From contig CM033391.1 of NCBI GenBank assembly GCA_019426215.1, positions 12,078,708 to 12,142,707 of the forward strand: a stretch of DNA of 64,000 nucleotides, given 5' to 3'. This document shows, in pieces, positions 23,089-44,900 of the stretch; within the stretch, counting starts at the first letter, position 1; every line of letters starts with the position of its first letter. Under the pieces are notes generated by a model. That model searched no databases, was not told the DNA's origin, and saw only the letters and a program-made list of their open reading frames with translations. Position numbers and translations under genes: made by a program. This stretch comes from Buddleja alternifolia. Its lineage: Eukaryota > Streptophyta > Magnoliopsida > Lamiales > Scrophulariaceae.

Positions 23089-23786
23089 TGAGTGCCAAGA
23101 GTCCTAGTCGCTAGGGCATTTCTCGGGTGTTTTGCTATACTTGAGCATCACTTGCTAGCGCTTTGCTTAAAAAACACTAGGGTTTTGCTATAATTGAGCA
23201 CCACTTTCTAGCATTATGCTTAAAAAACACTAGCGTTTTTCTATACTTGAGCGTCACTTTCTTAAAAAACACTAGTGTTGCAGTATACTTGAGCACCACT
23301 TGCTAGCATTTTGCTTAAAAAACACAAGTGTTTTGCTACATTTTGTTATACTTGAGCGTCACTTACTTAAAAAACACTAGCCTTCAAAAACACTAGCATT
23401 TTGAAAACACTAGCCTTAAAATTTGCACCCCGTTAGGCATATGAACATCCATACTTAGGGGTTAAATAATGGTGGGCGTTAGGCCCTATAGATCGGGGGG
23501 GTCGCCACACGAGCACATGGCCTCGAGACTGTGTGCCTCGAGGCCGTGTGCCTCGAGACATGTTGCCTCGAGGCGCCCTCTTTTGGGGCGCTGCCCCAGG
23601 GCTTATTGCCTCAGGGGTCTTTAACGGGGATGACTTGTGGCTTTCCTATATGCCTTATATACATATTCATGTATTTTTATCTCAATTATGAGAAGTTGGA
23701 GGAGTGGAATGACGTTTCTCAAGGTGATCAATTTTTGTATTATTGGCTGTGTAGGTTTGTAAGCAAACGTCCAATTTAGAGTTACA
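23089..23786 (-). repeat. Tat-like 3' LTR (right arm)
   Basis: A 698-bp LTR in reverse orientation, uninterrupted, matching 14986-17147 without its solo LTR. It holds the inverted CTAGTGTTTT minisatellite (23120-23420) and CCTCGAGGC repeats (23520-23580). The polypurine tract GGAGTGAGGGGCAT is read on the minus strand at 23800-23787. Confidence 0.7.
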
Positions 23787-23801
23787 ATGCCCCTCACTCC
23801 T

Positions 23802-25446
23802 TAGGAGTTTCCTATATTGATAAAAAAATTCGGGAGGCCTGTTATATAGAGGCTTGAATAGCCATGTGTGTTATTATTCGTGGCATGAAGTGAATCATCA
23901 CATTAGTCGTATTTGTATAACCTTGGTCTAGAGTGGTATGTTGGAGGGGGATTATTCTGTGAAGCCTCAATCCCTCTCGACACTACTGTAAGGATTATAA
24001 GGTGGACGAGCCACTACTGGGTCTTTGTTAGCTCGGGGAACTTTCCTCGTTCCACTTATATTGACCTCTGAAGGGGCCTTATATTGAGTGAGTGGCTTCA
24101 GTCAGAATCATTGGTCCCGAGGAGCACTTATGAGCGTTGTTAAATCGCTCATCATTTGTTGCCTTATAGACTTGTATGTCATCCTATGATGCACGAATAC
24201 GGATATGAGAATACGAGTACGATACGACACGAATACAAATACGACAAATCTCAAAATTTTAGGATACGATGCGCCGAGGATACGTCTATATATATGCATG
24301 TATAATATATAAAAATAAGTTTGATTCGACAAATTCATTAATATAAATAAAATTTTGTCTAGTTCTGGAAATTTCTTTGTCATTTATTTAATTTTTATGT
24401 GTTAACTTTTAACAAAAGACCAAATATATTATCTTTTTTCCTATTTTAGTCCAAAAAGTATTACATAATATTAAACAAATATTCTATCTGGTATCCAAAA
24501 CGTATCGGATAATTCAAATTTGGTGTCAGATACGGTAATCCAGAACTTTTTCTTTTCTTTTTATTTTTGGACACTTCAAAAATGGTTTGGACACGGTATC
24601 TGAGAGTATCCGTGCCGGATATGGGTACGATACTACTCGATACAGATACGATACTGCACGGGGTTGATTTTAGGAGTATCCGTGCATCATAGATGTCATT
24701 ACATACATGTTGACTAACAATCGATATATAAAGGACAAATTTTGCATGTGTAGTAACATGGAGGAGAGTGTGCTCTAATGCACATATCAAAAATTCAAAG
24801 TATTCTAAATTCAATGCAAAAACATATGCACGTTAAAACTTAAAAGGGTAAGGTTGTGCTCGCAGGCATCCTTACTTAATCCTTGGGTGCACATATGCAC
24901 GACAAAACTTAAAAGGATAAATTGTTCTTGCGGGTACCCTTACTTACCGCTTGGCCAAGGGTAAGTTTTTACTTTCTGCCCCGTGACCTTGAAGGTACTA
25001 GGTTAATTACTTAGTTGATTCCATATTGCCTCGCGGCCCTGGTGTGGTGCCCAAGGCAATATTAAGGGTATCTCCCACTTGTTGCCTTGTAGCTTTAGTA
25101 GGGTGCTTATGCAGCCATTCAATGACGTGTTCTAGCATTTGGACATAATAGCCTACACCTCCTTGACCCCCACTCCTTAATGTCTTTGCCATGTGTAAAA
25201 TATTTAGGAGTAAGGTTTTTATGTGATGATTTGTTATGAGCTACTATCGTTTTTCGTATGGAATGAACCATCATTTCTAATAGTAGGTTGTTATGTTTAA
25301 CCTCAATCCAGAGCATATTTTTGTATTGAAGGGGGAGTTTATTTTATTAGAGCCTCAACCTCTTTCTTATACTCCCGGAAGGGTTATAAGTGTGCAATAG
25401 GGCCTCAACCGACACTTCGTGAGTTCGAGGAGCTTTCATTTTGCCA

Positions 25447-25483
<37 letters not shown>

Positions 25484-26964
25484 ACCTTTGAAGGGGCCTT
25501 TTGTGAAATGATTTTTGGACTCAGTCGAAAAACGTTGGTTCTAAGAAGCACTTATTAATGTGTTAAACCGTTCACCATCCATCGTAGTACCAATGTGTAT
25601 TGTCGTATACACATGTGATGTTCAACATGCATAGTGACATAGAAGGAGGCGTGCTCAAAGCCATCCTAATTCAGCACTTTGCTCGTAGCCAATAGTAGTC
25701 CAATGGAAGTAGAAATTAAAAGCTTAAGATAAATTAACTTTTTCTTGGTACCTTTTGTTGCCCTTTTAGGCATAGTAGCCTTTTAAGTTGGGGGTATTCC
25801 CAATATGTGGCTCTTCTTTTTACCTGAATGGCCCTTAGTGTAACTACCTTTGCTCCATTCGCCGGATATGGAGGTGAACTCCCTACCTTGGTGCGGGACG
25901 CTGGCAATGCTGCCACATGAGCCCTGTGATTGCCTTTTCCATGCCTCTTTTAACATCATCCATTGTAGGCCTTGAGAGCCGTAGCTTGTTGCAAGTAGTG
26001 ACTTTCAATGGTTCTTTAGCTAGGGGGTACTATTGTGGTATATTAAGTTGCTTCAACATAGCTTAACCAAGTCACAGGTATCTTTCAAAGGGGTTGGCAA
26101 CAACTTCTCTGGCCAAGTGTTCTCTTATATGACCTTGGCCCTCAAGTGATTAGCATTTCTCTCTTCCTACATTTTCATGTACTTGAGGCTCTCACTTGGC
26201 ATGTTCCCGGAGTTTCATTCTGGTAATAAGTTATGACTACATGATCGACTTTCCCTACATCATCCATATCCCATTGAGTCAATCTAACCATCTCAAGGTC
26301 ATTGACTACCCGCTCTGGGATCTTAACTCCTTTCCATCCTATATTCAGGTATGCGAGAGATCTCTCCTTTTCCCGAAATACCACATTTATCATGACTTGC
26401 TTCCCTTTGTCATCATGATTGGAGTTGTCATGCTTTCTCTTAGGTATTTTCAAGGCATTGGCGTATCATTCTCTTGCTAACCTCACATCTTTAATAGCCT
26501 CACCTGTCCCGATAAGGGTCGGGAATTTCATCTTCATGTGGAACGTGGATATGACAACTAGAAAAAGGTTTAAGCTCGGCCTCGCCCAAATGAGATTATG
26601 GATGGAGGGCGCTTTAATCACTAGGAACTCCACCATCTTTGTAGACCGGGCTGGGAATATGCCCAGTGATATAGGCAGGGAACTTCCCTGAGCGCATCCA
26701 CTACTTTACATATGAATCCGGTGATAGGGGTGTTGACCCCTTGGAGCTGTGCATTGTCAACCTCTAGCTGAGTAAAGACATTATAAAAATTTATGTCTGT
26801 AGAACTTCCACTATACACCAAAATCTTTTTAACCTACAAGTTTGAGATTGTCGCCAATATCACCAAGGCGTCGTTTCGTGAGGGATTTGGTTCTCCAAAT
26901 CTCGCACTCCAAACTCGATGCTTAGTGCGTTTGGCTCTACCTGGTTCATTTGTTCCACCTCCGG
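23802..26964 (-). pseudogene. Tat-like Ty3 remnant, non-coding body and protease (right arm)
   Basis: Reverse-strand copy of 12366-14970. ORFs at 26175-26453 (KRKHDNSNHDDKGKQVM block) and 26621-26821 (VYSGSSTDINFYNVFTQLE) match the left arm. The protease again has YSGSS in place of DSGSS, so this loss predates the duplication. The gag block seen at 12045-12130 is absent here: the copy is cut off at 26964, where 37-bp repeats begin. It is interrupted by a hAT-like MITE (24184-24692) and a TA microsatellite (about 25447-25481). Confidence 0.7.
24184..24692. mobile_element. hAT-like MITE, 509 bp
   Basis: Present in the right arm but absent from the matching point of the left arm (about 14585). 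Ends are CTATGATGCACG and CGTGCATCATAG, with inverted GATACG-rich subterminal sequence. The flanks ATGTCATC (24176-24183) and ATGTCATT (24693-24700) are an 8-bp duplication with one change, which suits hAT. There is no transposase; the ORFs on the minus strand here are chance. Confidence 0.75.
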
Positions 26965-26965
26965 G

Positions 26966-27207
26966 GCTCATGAATCCACGGGGTACAAAACACCTCGCTA
27001 GAGCTCATGAATCCACAGGGTACAAAGCACCCCCTAGTGCCCATGAAAACACGGGGTACAAAATACCCCGCTAGTGCTCATGAAGCCACAGGGTACGAAA
27101 CACCTCGCTAGTGCTCAAGAAGCCACGGGGTACAAGAAAAATAATTAAGTAATTGACCTACTGCTCATGAAGCCATGGGGTACACCCCGCTAGAGCTCAT
27201 GAAGCCA
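26966..27207. repeat. 37-bp tandem repeat
   Basis: About six and a half units beginning GCTCATGAAKCCACGGGGTA start at 26966, 27003, 27039, 27076, 27113, 27163 and 27195; the fifth is stretched. The array begins exactly where the inverted duplication stops. It appears to belong to the third Tat-like element, which ends at 30289. Confidence 0.75.
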
Positions 27208-28549
27208 TGAAAAAAACAGTAAAGACTTACTTAAAGCCTAAAAAGGTCCAACATATGATTCACGGGTAAATATGCTATATAAGACTAGACAATAACATCA
27301 AATCTCACCCGCCTATACAAGGTAACTCGCGCAACATCTAGTTGAGGAATTACTTGGAGGCAAAAAAACCTCAGCAAAAGCCCCAAGGCAACACGCGCAA
27401 CAGCACACAACTGGGAGGCGCTACCTCGTGATACCGCTACACACAGCCGCGAGGCCATGTGCCTCGAGGCATCGAGCAGTGAGACGGTGCACAGCCATGA
27501 GGTTTTAGAGGAGGCCCCCGATAACAGCCGCGAGGCGATCCCCTCGTCACATACAAGCGATACATCTGCTCACTACCGAAATCCCTCCTGAAGAGGAGGA
27601 CTGTCCTACCTAATGGGTTAGCAAAAACATTTTTGGCATATGGTCCAACCTATTTCATGGGCGTTACATAAGAAAATATCCAACAAGCGCAAAAGGCCAT
27701 AGGAAATAATTCTACCACTACAATGAGGGAAAAACAACCACCACGCCTCGAGGCACAACCTCTTGTCCCCATGTCGAGGCAAGGCACATGCCGCCTCGGG
27801 AAAGATGCACGACACCTTGAGGTAAAGCGGCGCACCCCACATTGGGACAAAGCGAAGCCTAAAAACTCCAAATCCTCTTCGAGAGGATAAGTTCCCTGGA
27901 GGAAAAATACGTATCACCATTGGGTAAGGCGCACACCCCTCCAGGATAATGAAACCCTGGATAGAGGCCTTAAAATTCTAAGTCTCCTTCGAGACGACAA
28001 GCTTCATTTGAGCGAAGCCCAAGCCTCCCCTTAGGCCAGGCATGCACCCCCTCTTTATGAAGACATCTCACAAATAAAGGTGTGCTTGAAGCACATCTCA
28101 CCAACTAAAATTTTTCTAAAACCTCGTCAACTAACTTAATAACCCCTCGAAGCTTATTAGTCAAGTGGGGTAAAGGTTCATAACTTAAGAGCTCCTCTAT
28201 AAGACATGAAATGTATACCCAAATCAAAATACCTCGCACACTTTGGCATTACAAGGCATCCGACCTCAAGACGCTCGACCCCGAGGAATCCAACCTCGAG
28301 GTGCTCATCCCCGAGGCAGCCAATCTCATGGCGCTCGACCTCGAGGCATCCGACCTCGCGACGCTCCACCCTGAGACATCAGACCTCGACGTAGCCACGG
28401 GTGTTGCCTCAAGGAGACACTTAAATTGCCTCGAGGTGACACTTACAATGTCTCCCTTTAAAGGGGCGACTCGTTAGACCCCCCGAGTCGATGAAGTTTG
28501 CCACACACCCATACATTTTCTACTCCCGGGTATCCTATATATCACACTC
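27208..28549 (+). mobile_element. GC-rich internal region of third Tat-like element
   Basis: Rich in CCTCGAGGC-like boxes resembling those of the Tat LTRs in the arms. ORFs at 27618-27920 and 27650-27871 overlap in different frames and show no domain. A 30-bp repeat lies at 28253-28390. It leads into a polypurine tract and LTR. I see no gag or pol. Confidence 0.5.
28253..28390. repeat. 30-bp tandem repeat, 4.6 units
   Basis: Units start at 28253, 28283, 28313, 28343 and 28373, each like GAGGCATCCGACCTCGAGRC followed by GCTCGACCCC. Because 30 is a multiple of three, several frames stay open on both strands and give ten-residue peptide repeats (for example ERLEVGCLGV). These ORFs are a by-product of the repeat. 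Confidence 0.8.
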
Positions 28550-28566
28550 GGGAGCGAGGGGCATTA
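28550..28566 (+). other. Polypurine tract of third Tat-like element
   Basis: GGGAGCGAGGGGCATTA directly before the LTR start TGATGTGC; similar in form to the tract at 14971-14985. Confidence 0.65.
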
Positions 28567-28919
28567 TGATGTGCACCAATTTTTCTAAGGGCATAATTGT
28601 AATTAGCCCACCTATGGATTTGGACTGGGTTATCACCCCAATATAGTCGGATACAATTAATGTGGTTGAACCCATGTGACCAAAGGTCCATCATCAAATG
28701 AGCCCAATCTAGAAAGTGGGCTACAATAATAATTGAGTTGATAAGCACATAGCATATATTCACTAGTTTAATAAATAAGTAAATGGGCCGATAGTTAAGT
28801 CCTGGCCCATAGCCCACCATTAGCTCTATATATACCCCAAAAGAGTTGATGATAGATTATCATCTGCTCTCCTCACCAAAAAGAGTGCTAGATAGAAAGC
28901 AACTGACAATTACAAATAA

Positions 28920-30092
28920 GGGAAAATTGCATATAACACCCCGTGTTAACGAAATTCTGCATGAAACTACCCTGTGAAAAATTAATAGCCATAAATGCCC
29001 CTGTGAAATTTTTTAATTGCACACGCTCCCTTTTCTTTAGTCTTCCGCTAACGCCGTTAATATTTTTACAATTTGATTGTTATGCCCGTCATTTTAATAA
29101 TAGTTATATTTCTATTTATTTTAGGTCGTTTGATCATTGGTGATCCACCATTAGATCAAGAAAAAGAATAAAAAAGTCTAAAAGAAAACAAAAAAATATA
29201 AATTAACTAGAAAATAGAAAAACATTAGAAAGATTATCAAAACGTTATAAAATTAAGAAATTAAAAAATTTCTGAAAATCTGATAGAATTTGAAAAAAAA
29301 AAAGAAAAACAAAAATACATAGAAAAATTACTTTAAAATCAATCGGAGAATAGCAGATCGACCGAAGGATGTGATTGAATATGGTCGTGGTGTTGGTGAT
29401 GGCGGCAGAGCTTGGTGGTGATGGTGTTGACGGTGAAAGGGCAGGGGTGTGGTGGTGATAGAAGAACCGCGGAGCTGGGAGATCTATCGAGCAGTAATGC
29501 TAATCTGGCAAAGCTGGGCGTTGTGTGGTGGCCAGAAGGTGCAAATGGTGATGGCGAATTGTGTTTGATGTTGGTGGTGGTGCTGGACTGATTTGGTTGC
29601 GACAGTGTGCTTCTAGTTCATGTTTTCCGACGGGCGACATGGAGTGTTGGCGAAAGACGAATGCGAGACAGGTGGCAGTGGTGCAGCGACAATGTTGGGC
29701 TGGTCTGATTCTTTGCAGATGGGGAAGAAAAAGAATGGGAGTGCGGGAAAAGAAAAATAAAAGTGTAAAAGAAAAGATATGGGTTTGGGTTTGGGATTGG
29801 GATTGGGATTGGGATTGGATACCAATCTAACATATCCTACCCATATCTAATTATTTATTTTAAATTTAAATTGGAGGGACGAAAGGGTCTTTTAACACAT
29901 ATATTGTGCACAAAATACTATCCCAGTCTCGGCTTAGGAGTGTGTATGTCACATTCCGTTAATTGCTAACAGTGTGGGGGGGTTTTTGTGCAGAGTTTCC
30001 ATGATCACAAGGGGGTAATTAGCAATAAAATTAACACAAGTAGGTTTTCAGTCAATTTCGTACTTCACAGGGGGGTTATATACATTTATCCC
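28920..30092. mobile_element. Mutator-like non-autonomous element, 1,173 bp
   Basis: Ends are GGGAAAATTGCATATAACAC and, read inward from the right, GGGATAAATGTATATAACCC: similar terminal inverted repeats. Flanks TACAAATAA (28911-28919) and TACAAAGAA (30093-30101) form a 9-bp duplication with one change, the size made by Mutator-type transposases. The interior has an A-rich stretch, then about 29380-29760 of GC-richer, GGTGGT-rich sequence that may be captured host DNA, then a G-tract repeat. No transposase is seen. Confidence 0.75.
29781..29818 (+). repeat. GGGTTT/GGGATT repeat
   Basis: Six GGG tracts separated by TTT or ATT, able in principle to form a G-quadruplex. It lies inside the Mutator-like element. 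It is not the plant telomere repeat TTTAGGG. Confidence 0.7.
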
Positions 30093-30289
30093 TACAAAGA
30101 ATAATCTCACTCTTGGATTATGAAAAGACTTGATCCCACCAAAATGGGTATGTAGATAGCTTGCCTATAGCGAGTGCAGTGTAAACATTAACCCATCTAA
30201 TTCCTAATTTGTCGTGTGTTGAGTCGGATGCCCTCTCTACGTGGCCATCACGTGACCCAATTACGTACTTATATTTTTACCCCGCATCA

Positions 30290-31241
30290 AATATGTATGC
30301 AATTCTATACAAGTTCTTTTTAGTTAGTTAATAAAAATTCTGTTACGAGTCTAATTATAACACAATATAGCTAAAAGTTTGTTGAGATATAAGGGATGCG
30401 TACAAAAATAAAAATAAAAATGATTGAGCCTTTATACCTTTGTTAAATATACTTCTTCTTTTAACCAATTTTAGATGTAGACTTGGAAAGTTTTCTAAGA
30501 TGTCCAATCATATTGTAAAATATCTTATTAAAGTTATGATGTGTATGTAATTACTTCCCATATCGGATGTAAATGAGGGTTTTAAGAGACTTATAAACCC
30601 TAAGTACGGATGTAGATGAGGTTTTGAGAAATTTATAAGTTCTAAACACTTTCTCCCTAGGGAGTCGCTTTTTAAGAACAAATTACTCATGGATTACTGT
30701 GCGAGAAGGTATACCATATGTAATGACGTCCGACATTGAAAGGATGTATTATTGTGCGAGAAAATAAGTACATGTCTCACGTCAATTTATTTTGAACTTG
30801 AGCTAAATAAAATACTCATGCATTGCCAGGTTATCATGTGCCCGTGAGCACCTGAACTCCTCTTTTCATTTTTTTTCTTTTGTTGCCGGTATTGCTAGAA
30901 TGCGCAAGGGACACCAAGGGGCACCCACACGCTTAATATATATATATCTCCCAAAAGTAAACGAACGCGCATAATAGCAACCATCGGAGTGTGCACCTGT
31001 CAATATCTGTCTCCCAACTGGTACTCTCTCTCTCTCTCTCTCTCTCTACAAATTAAATACGATCTATCTCTACAGCATACATATACGTATGTATGTTGAA
31101 GTATTCATCTCTCTCTGCAATATGAAGAAGGCTTTGTGATAAATTTTGATTTAATCGCAGAGTAGTGGGTAATATATACATACATACGAAAAACCATAAG
31201 CGACTGAGAGACGGAGATTGTCAGAAGTTGTGGATTGGTCA
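30290..31241 (+). promoter_or_regulatory. Upstream region and 5' UTR of the Rab gene
   Basis: No ORF of note. A TATATATAT run lies at about 30937-30946. A CT microsatellite (31024-31047) sits about 200 bp before the ATG, a common position for pyrimidine-rich 5' UTR repeats in plants. The transcription start cannot be fixed from sequence. Confidence 0.4.
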
Positions 31242-40981
<9,740 letters not shown>

Positions 40982-41395
40982 ATCAATTGAAAAAAATTGA
41001 GGTTTCAGTCTGATATTTGAAGAAGAAGAAGTTGAACATGGGTTTTAGCCTTTTTTGCTTTAGTTTGCTCCACAATTCACCTTTTACATAAATTCCTCAT
41101 TTTTTATGCTCACTATTGTTTTTCCTACTTGCACGGGGACAAGCATCATTATGAGGATAGAACATTGGATCGTTCAAATAGTTGTGTAATAGAATCGGTC
41201 AACTTTTCATTATTAGATCATGGTGGTTTTCATTGCTTAGTCGCTACCATATCTATGGCTATGTGATACCGACTTTTATTGCATTCTATTCAATATAAAA
41301 CTATCCTTGCTGTATCAAAGAGGATAGAATATAGCACCACTAAGGCGGATTTATAAATATTGTAATAATAATTACATTTAAGAAATTTTCACCTA
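40982..41395 (+). other. 3' UTR region of the Rab gene
   Basis: Follows the TAA stop. No ORF. No single polyadenylation signal stands out; AATATAAAA at about 41290 is possible. Confidence 0.4.
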
Positions 41396-41626
41396 AGAGG
41401 ATGTTTGGTTAAAGCTTATTTTGAAGAGTTTGTAAGCTCCTAGTGTTTTTAAAATCTTTTTGGAGCTTATAAGTTTTCTGTTTTATAAATTTTTAAAAAA
41501 TAAGTTGGGGTTTCCCGATTTATCATTTAGGATGTGAGCTCAAAAAAATTATCAAATATTTTGTAAGAGTTTATAAGCTCTCAAATAGCCTATAAGCTGT
41601 TTTAAGGAGCTTACAAAACACCCTCT
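41396..41626. mobile_element. MITE-like element downstream of Rab gene
   Basis: Ends AGAGGATGTTTGGT and, inward from the right, AGAGGGTGTTTTGT, with interior AGCTTAT/ATAAGCT half-palindromes. A related element lies at 47564-47917. No convincing target duplication was seen. Confidence 0.5.
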
Positions 41627-41915
41627 AAATATTGTCATAATTAAAAGAATGAGATATATATTGTAATCTAAGAAATATATAAAAGATGATATGTAATAAA
41701 GATATTTAATTTTAAACAAAAAAATATTTTATCATTAAAACGTGTTAATATAAACGAATTAATCGATACACGCGATTTTATGCATATGATTTTAGATAAC
41801 TGAGCATAACAGTCGCTAGTTATTCCTATTAATACTAGAATAGCACAACCGATGCATTTGTTTAAGTTTTTAACTAAAATCTTTAACAAACGCTCTTTAT
41901 TATTTCATTGGGATT

Positions 41916-44900
41916 TGTTATAGAATTGGAATGTATATATCTTAGGAGATATTAAGTGAATAGATTGACTCCCTTCCTTAGTTAGGCGATGCTTTATGTG
42001 TATAAATATAGTGTACATTGGTTGAATAAAATCATTAGAAAATTCCTCCATATCTTTCTACATGGTATTGAGCCAGGTTTCAATAGTACTCTGGTAGGGT
42101 TTTTGAATTTTTATTTTTTATTTTTTAGTTGCCCAAGTGTGCAACATTTGTCTTTTTTTCCGGGCCACCCTTTTTGCGTGATCGTTGGTTCTCACCGCCA
42201 CCCAGGGAGGAGCGCAACCTCATTTCCGGCCGACCCCCAAAATCCGATGGCCATACGGACAACGCTTGATCCTCACGCGCGGTTGCAAGTTTTTCGCCTT
42301 ATCTCACGCGCCGGCGCGTGACAGCGCCCTTCGGTCTCCGACGACTTTCTCCGGCGTCGCCCTGCTCTGCTGCGTCCAACTACAGGCTCTTTTTGGTTCA
42401 AAGTTACGGTTAGTGTGACTTTTGGGTTATTTTTATGTTGTTTGGTGTTTGGTTGCTTGGTTGCTGTTTTGGTTACTACTTGTGTTGCTTTAGTTTGTAT
42501 GAGGGGGAAATGTTTTTTTTGGTCTGGATATTTGTATCATATGGGTACCGCCCAGAAGTCCGTTACAGTTACTGTATCTCCAGATATCTTTGCTCAGTTT
42601 CTTGAGTACCAAGAAACATCAAGAACATTATCTCATCCTATCAATGCCCTTGCTGAGTCATGCCAATACATGTCTCCTTTCCTCTTTCTCCCAGTGGGTC
42701 ATTGACTCAGGTGTTTCGGATCATATGACAGGCAATCCTAATATTTTCACCAATTTTACACCACACGCCTCTTCGCCCAAAGTAACTTTAGCCGATGGTT
42801 TTACATCAAATGTCCTTGGTTTCGGCACTGTTCATCCCACTCCATCGCTTTCTTTAGCAGATGTCTTAAGTTTACTTGATTTCTCTTTTAATTTAATGTC
42901 TGTGAGCAAAATAACTCGTGCTCTCAATTGTTGTGTCTCATTTTTTCCGGATTATTGCTTGTTTCTGGATCTTGTGACGAAGAAGATTATTGGTAAAGGA
43001 CATGTATCGGGCGGTCTCTACCTATTGGATATTCAGGCGCAGATGCCCCGGTCTATTGCTTACTCGGCAGTCTTAACTCCTTTTGAAGTCTATTGTCGGT
43101 TAGGACACCCTTGTCTCCCTACGTTAAAGAAAATTTGTCCTTAGTTTCACAATATATCCTCTTTAGATTGTGAGTCGTGTCAGTTTGCCAAACATCATTG
43201 GTTGTCTTCCGTTCCTCATGTCAATAAAAGAGTAAGTTCTCCTTTTGAATTAGTTCACTCAGACGTTTGGGGCCCTTGTCCTGTTGTGTCAAAAACTAAA
43301 TTTCGGTATGTTGTCACTTTTGTTGATGATTTTTTTTCGCATGACTTGGGTTTATTTTATGAAAAATCGGTCTAAACTCTTTAAACATTTTACATCTTTC
43401 TGTGTGGAAATTAAAACGCAATTTAATACTTCAGTGCCTACTTTGCGAAGTGACAATGCCAAATAATATTTTTCTAATTCTTTTCAGACTTATATGGAAT
43501 TCTTCATCAATCCTATTGTGTTGACACGACAACTCAGAATAGAGTAGGTGAAAGAAAAAATTGACATCTGCTTGAGACTGCCAGAGCCCTCTTATTCCAA
43601 ACACACGTCCCTAAATGCTTTTGGGCTGATGCTGTCTCCATAGCCTGTTTTCTCATTAATTGTATGCCAGTTTATGTTCTTCATGGTGAGATCCCTTATA
43701 GTATCCTTTTTCTGACGAAATCTTTATTTCCTATTGAACCTCGTTTATTTGGTAGACTTGTTTTGTTCGGGATGTTCGTTCTCATGTTACCAAGTTAGAT
43801 CCCAAGTCAGTCAATGTGTTTTTTTGGGTTACTCTCGGTTACAAAAAGGGTATCGATTTATTGTTCTAGTCTTAGCAAATATCTTGTGTCTACTGACGTC
43901 ACTTTTATGGAACATTCTTCCTTCTTTCCGGTCTCTTCTAATCCTAATGACAGTCAGGGGGAGAATGACAATTTGTTGGTTTACCACATCACCTATCAGG
44001 CACCGATTGTTGCTCCTCCAGCACCACCTCAATCTCGTCCACCCATTCGTCATGTCTACTCCAGAGGACGGGATCCTTCTGTTACATGTCCTACATCGGT
44101 TTCTACTTCGCCATCGGATCCATCAGACAATGATCCTGATCTTCCTATTACCTTTCGTAAAGGTACACGCCAATGCACTTATCCCATTTCGTCTTTCGTT
44201 TCATATGATCGTTTGTCTTCTTCGTCGTGCTCTTTTGTTGCTTCCTTGAATTCTCTCTCTCTCTCCCTAAAACTGTTCACAAAGCCTTATCCCATCCTGC
44301 CTGGCGTGCGGCAATGATAGGGGAGATGAATGCTTTAGATGTCAATGGTACTTGGACTCTAGTGAGTTTACCTGCAGGTAAAAAGGCTATAGGATGTAAG
44401 TGGGTTTTTACTGTTAAAGTTAATCCTGATGGATCCGTTGCTCGACTTAAAGCTCGCTTTGTTGCCAAAGGATATGCCCAGACTTATGGTGTAGATTATT
44501 CTGACACTTTCTCCACGGTGGCTAAATTGACCTCCGTTCGGTTATTCACGTCTATAGCTGCCACTCATGATTGGCCCTTACATCAGTTAGATATAAAGAA
44601 TGCCTTCCTACATGGGGATTTATTGGAGGAAGTTTATATGGAGCAACCAACAGAGTTTGTTGAGTAGGGGGAGTATGAGAAAGTTTGCCATCTTCGAAAG
44701 TATCTGTATGGTTTGAAACAGGGCCCTCGTGCCTGGTTTGGCAAATTCAGTCAGGCAGTTGAAAAGTTCGGAACAAATAAGAGTAAGTCTGATCATTCGG
44801 TGTTTTATAAACACTCTTCATCCGACATTACTCCTTGTTGTGAATGTAGATGATATTATTATTACCGGAAGTGATGCTATGGGAATATCACTTTTGAAGT

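Larger units (their letters stand above)
12366..26964. repeat. Large inverted duplication with 4.3-kb spacer
   Basis: The left arm 12366-17980 matches the reverse complement of the right arm 22261-26964. Removing a solo LTR from the left arm (1,481 bp with its duplication) and a hAT-like MITE from the right arm (517 bp) leaves arms of about 4.13 and 4.19 kb. A sampled 255-bp stretch (12890-13145 against 26175-26430) differs at about 20 positions by eye. The order in both arms, going outward from the spacer, is copia LTR, primer-binding site, Tat LTR, Tat non-coding body, protease remnant. The spacer 17981-22260 holds a plus-strand copia element. Confidence 0.85.
28567..30289 (+). repeat. 3' LTR of third Tat-like element, split by Mutator-like insertion
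   Basis: Begins TGATGTGCACC and ends CCCCGCATCA, giving inverted TGATG..CATCA termini. Without the insertion at 28920-30092 and its duplication it is about 540 bp. The 5' LTR is not in the window, so no target duplication could be tested. Confidence 0.65.

Noticed and set aside
27618..28477. Overlapping GC-rich ORFs
   Set aside because: They overlap in different frames and strands and follow the 30-bp repeat or CCTCGAGGC boxes; no family recognised.
42185..42705. ORFs before the protease of the Ale-like element
   Set aside because: Only a gag C-terminal scrap is recognisable near the end; the rest is leader or low-similarity sequence.
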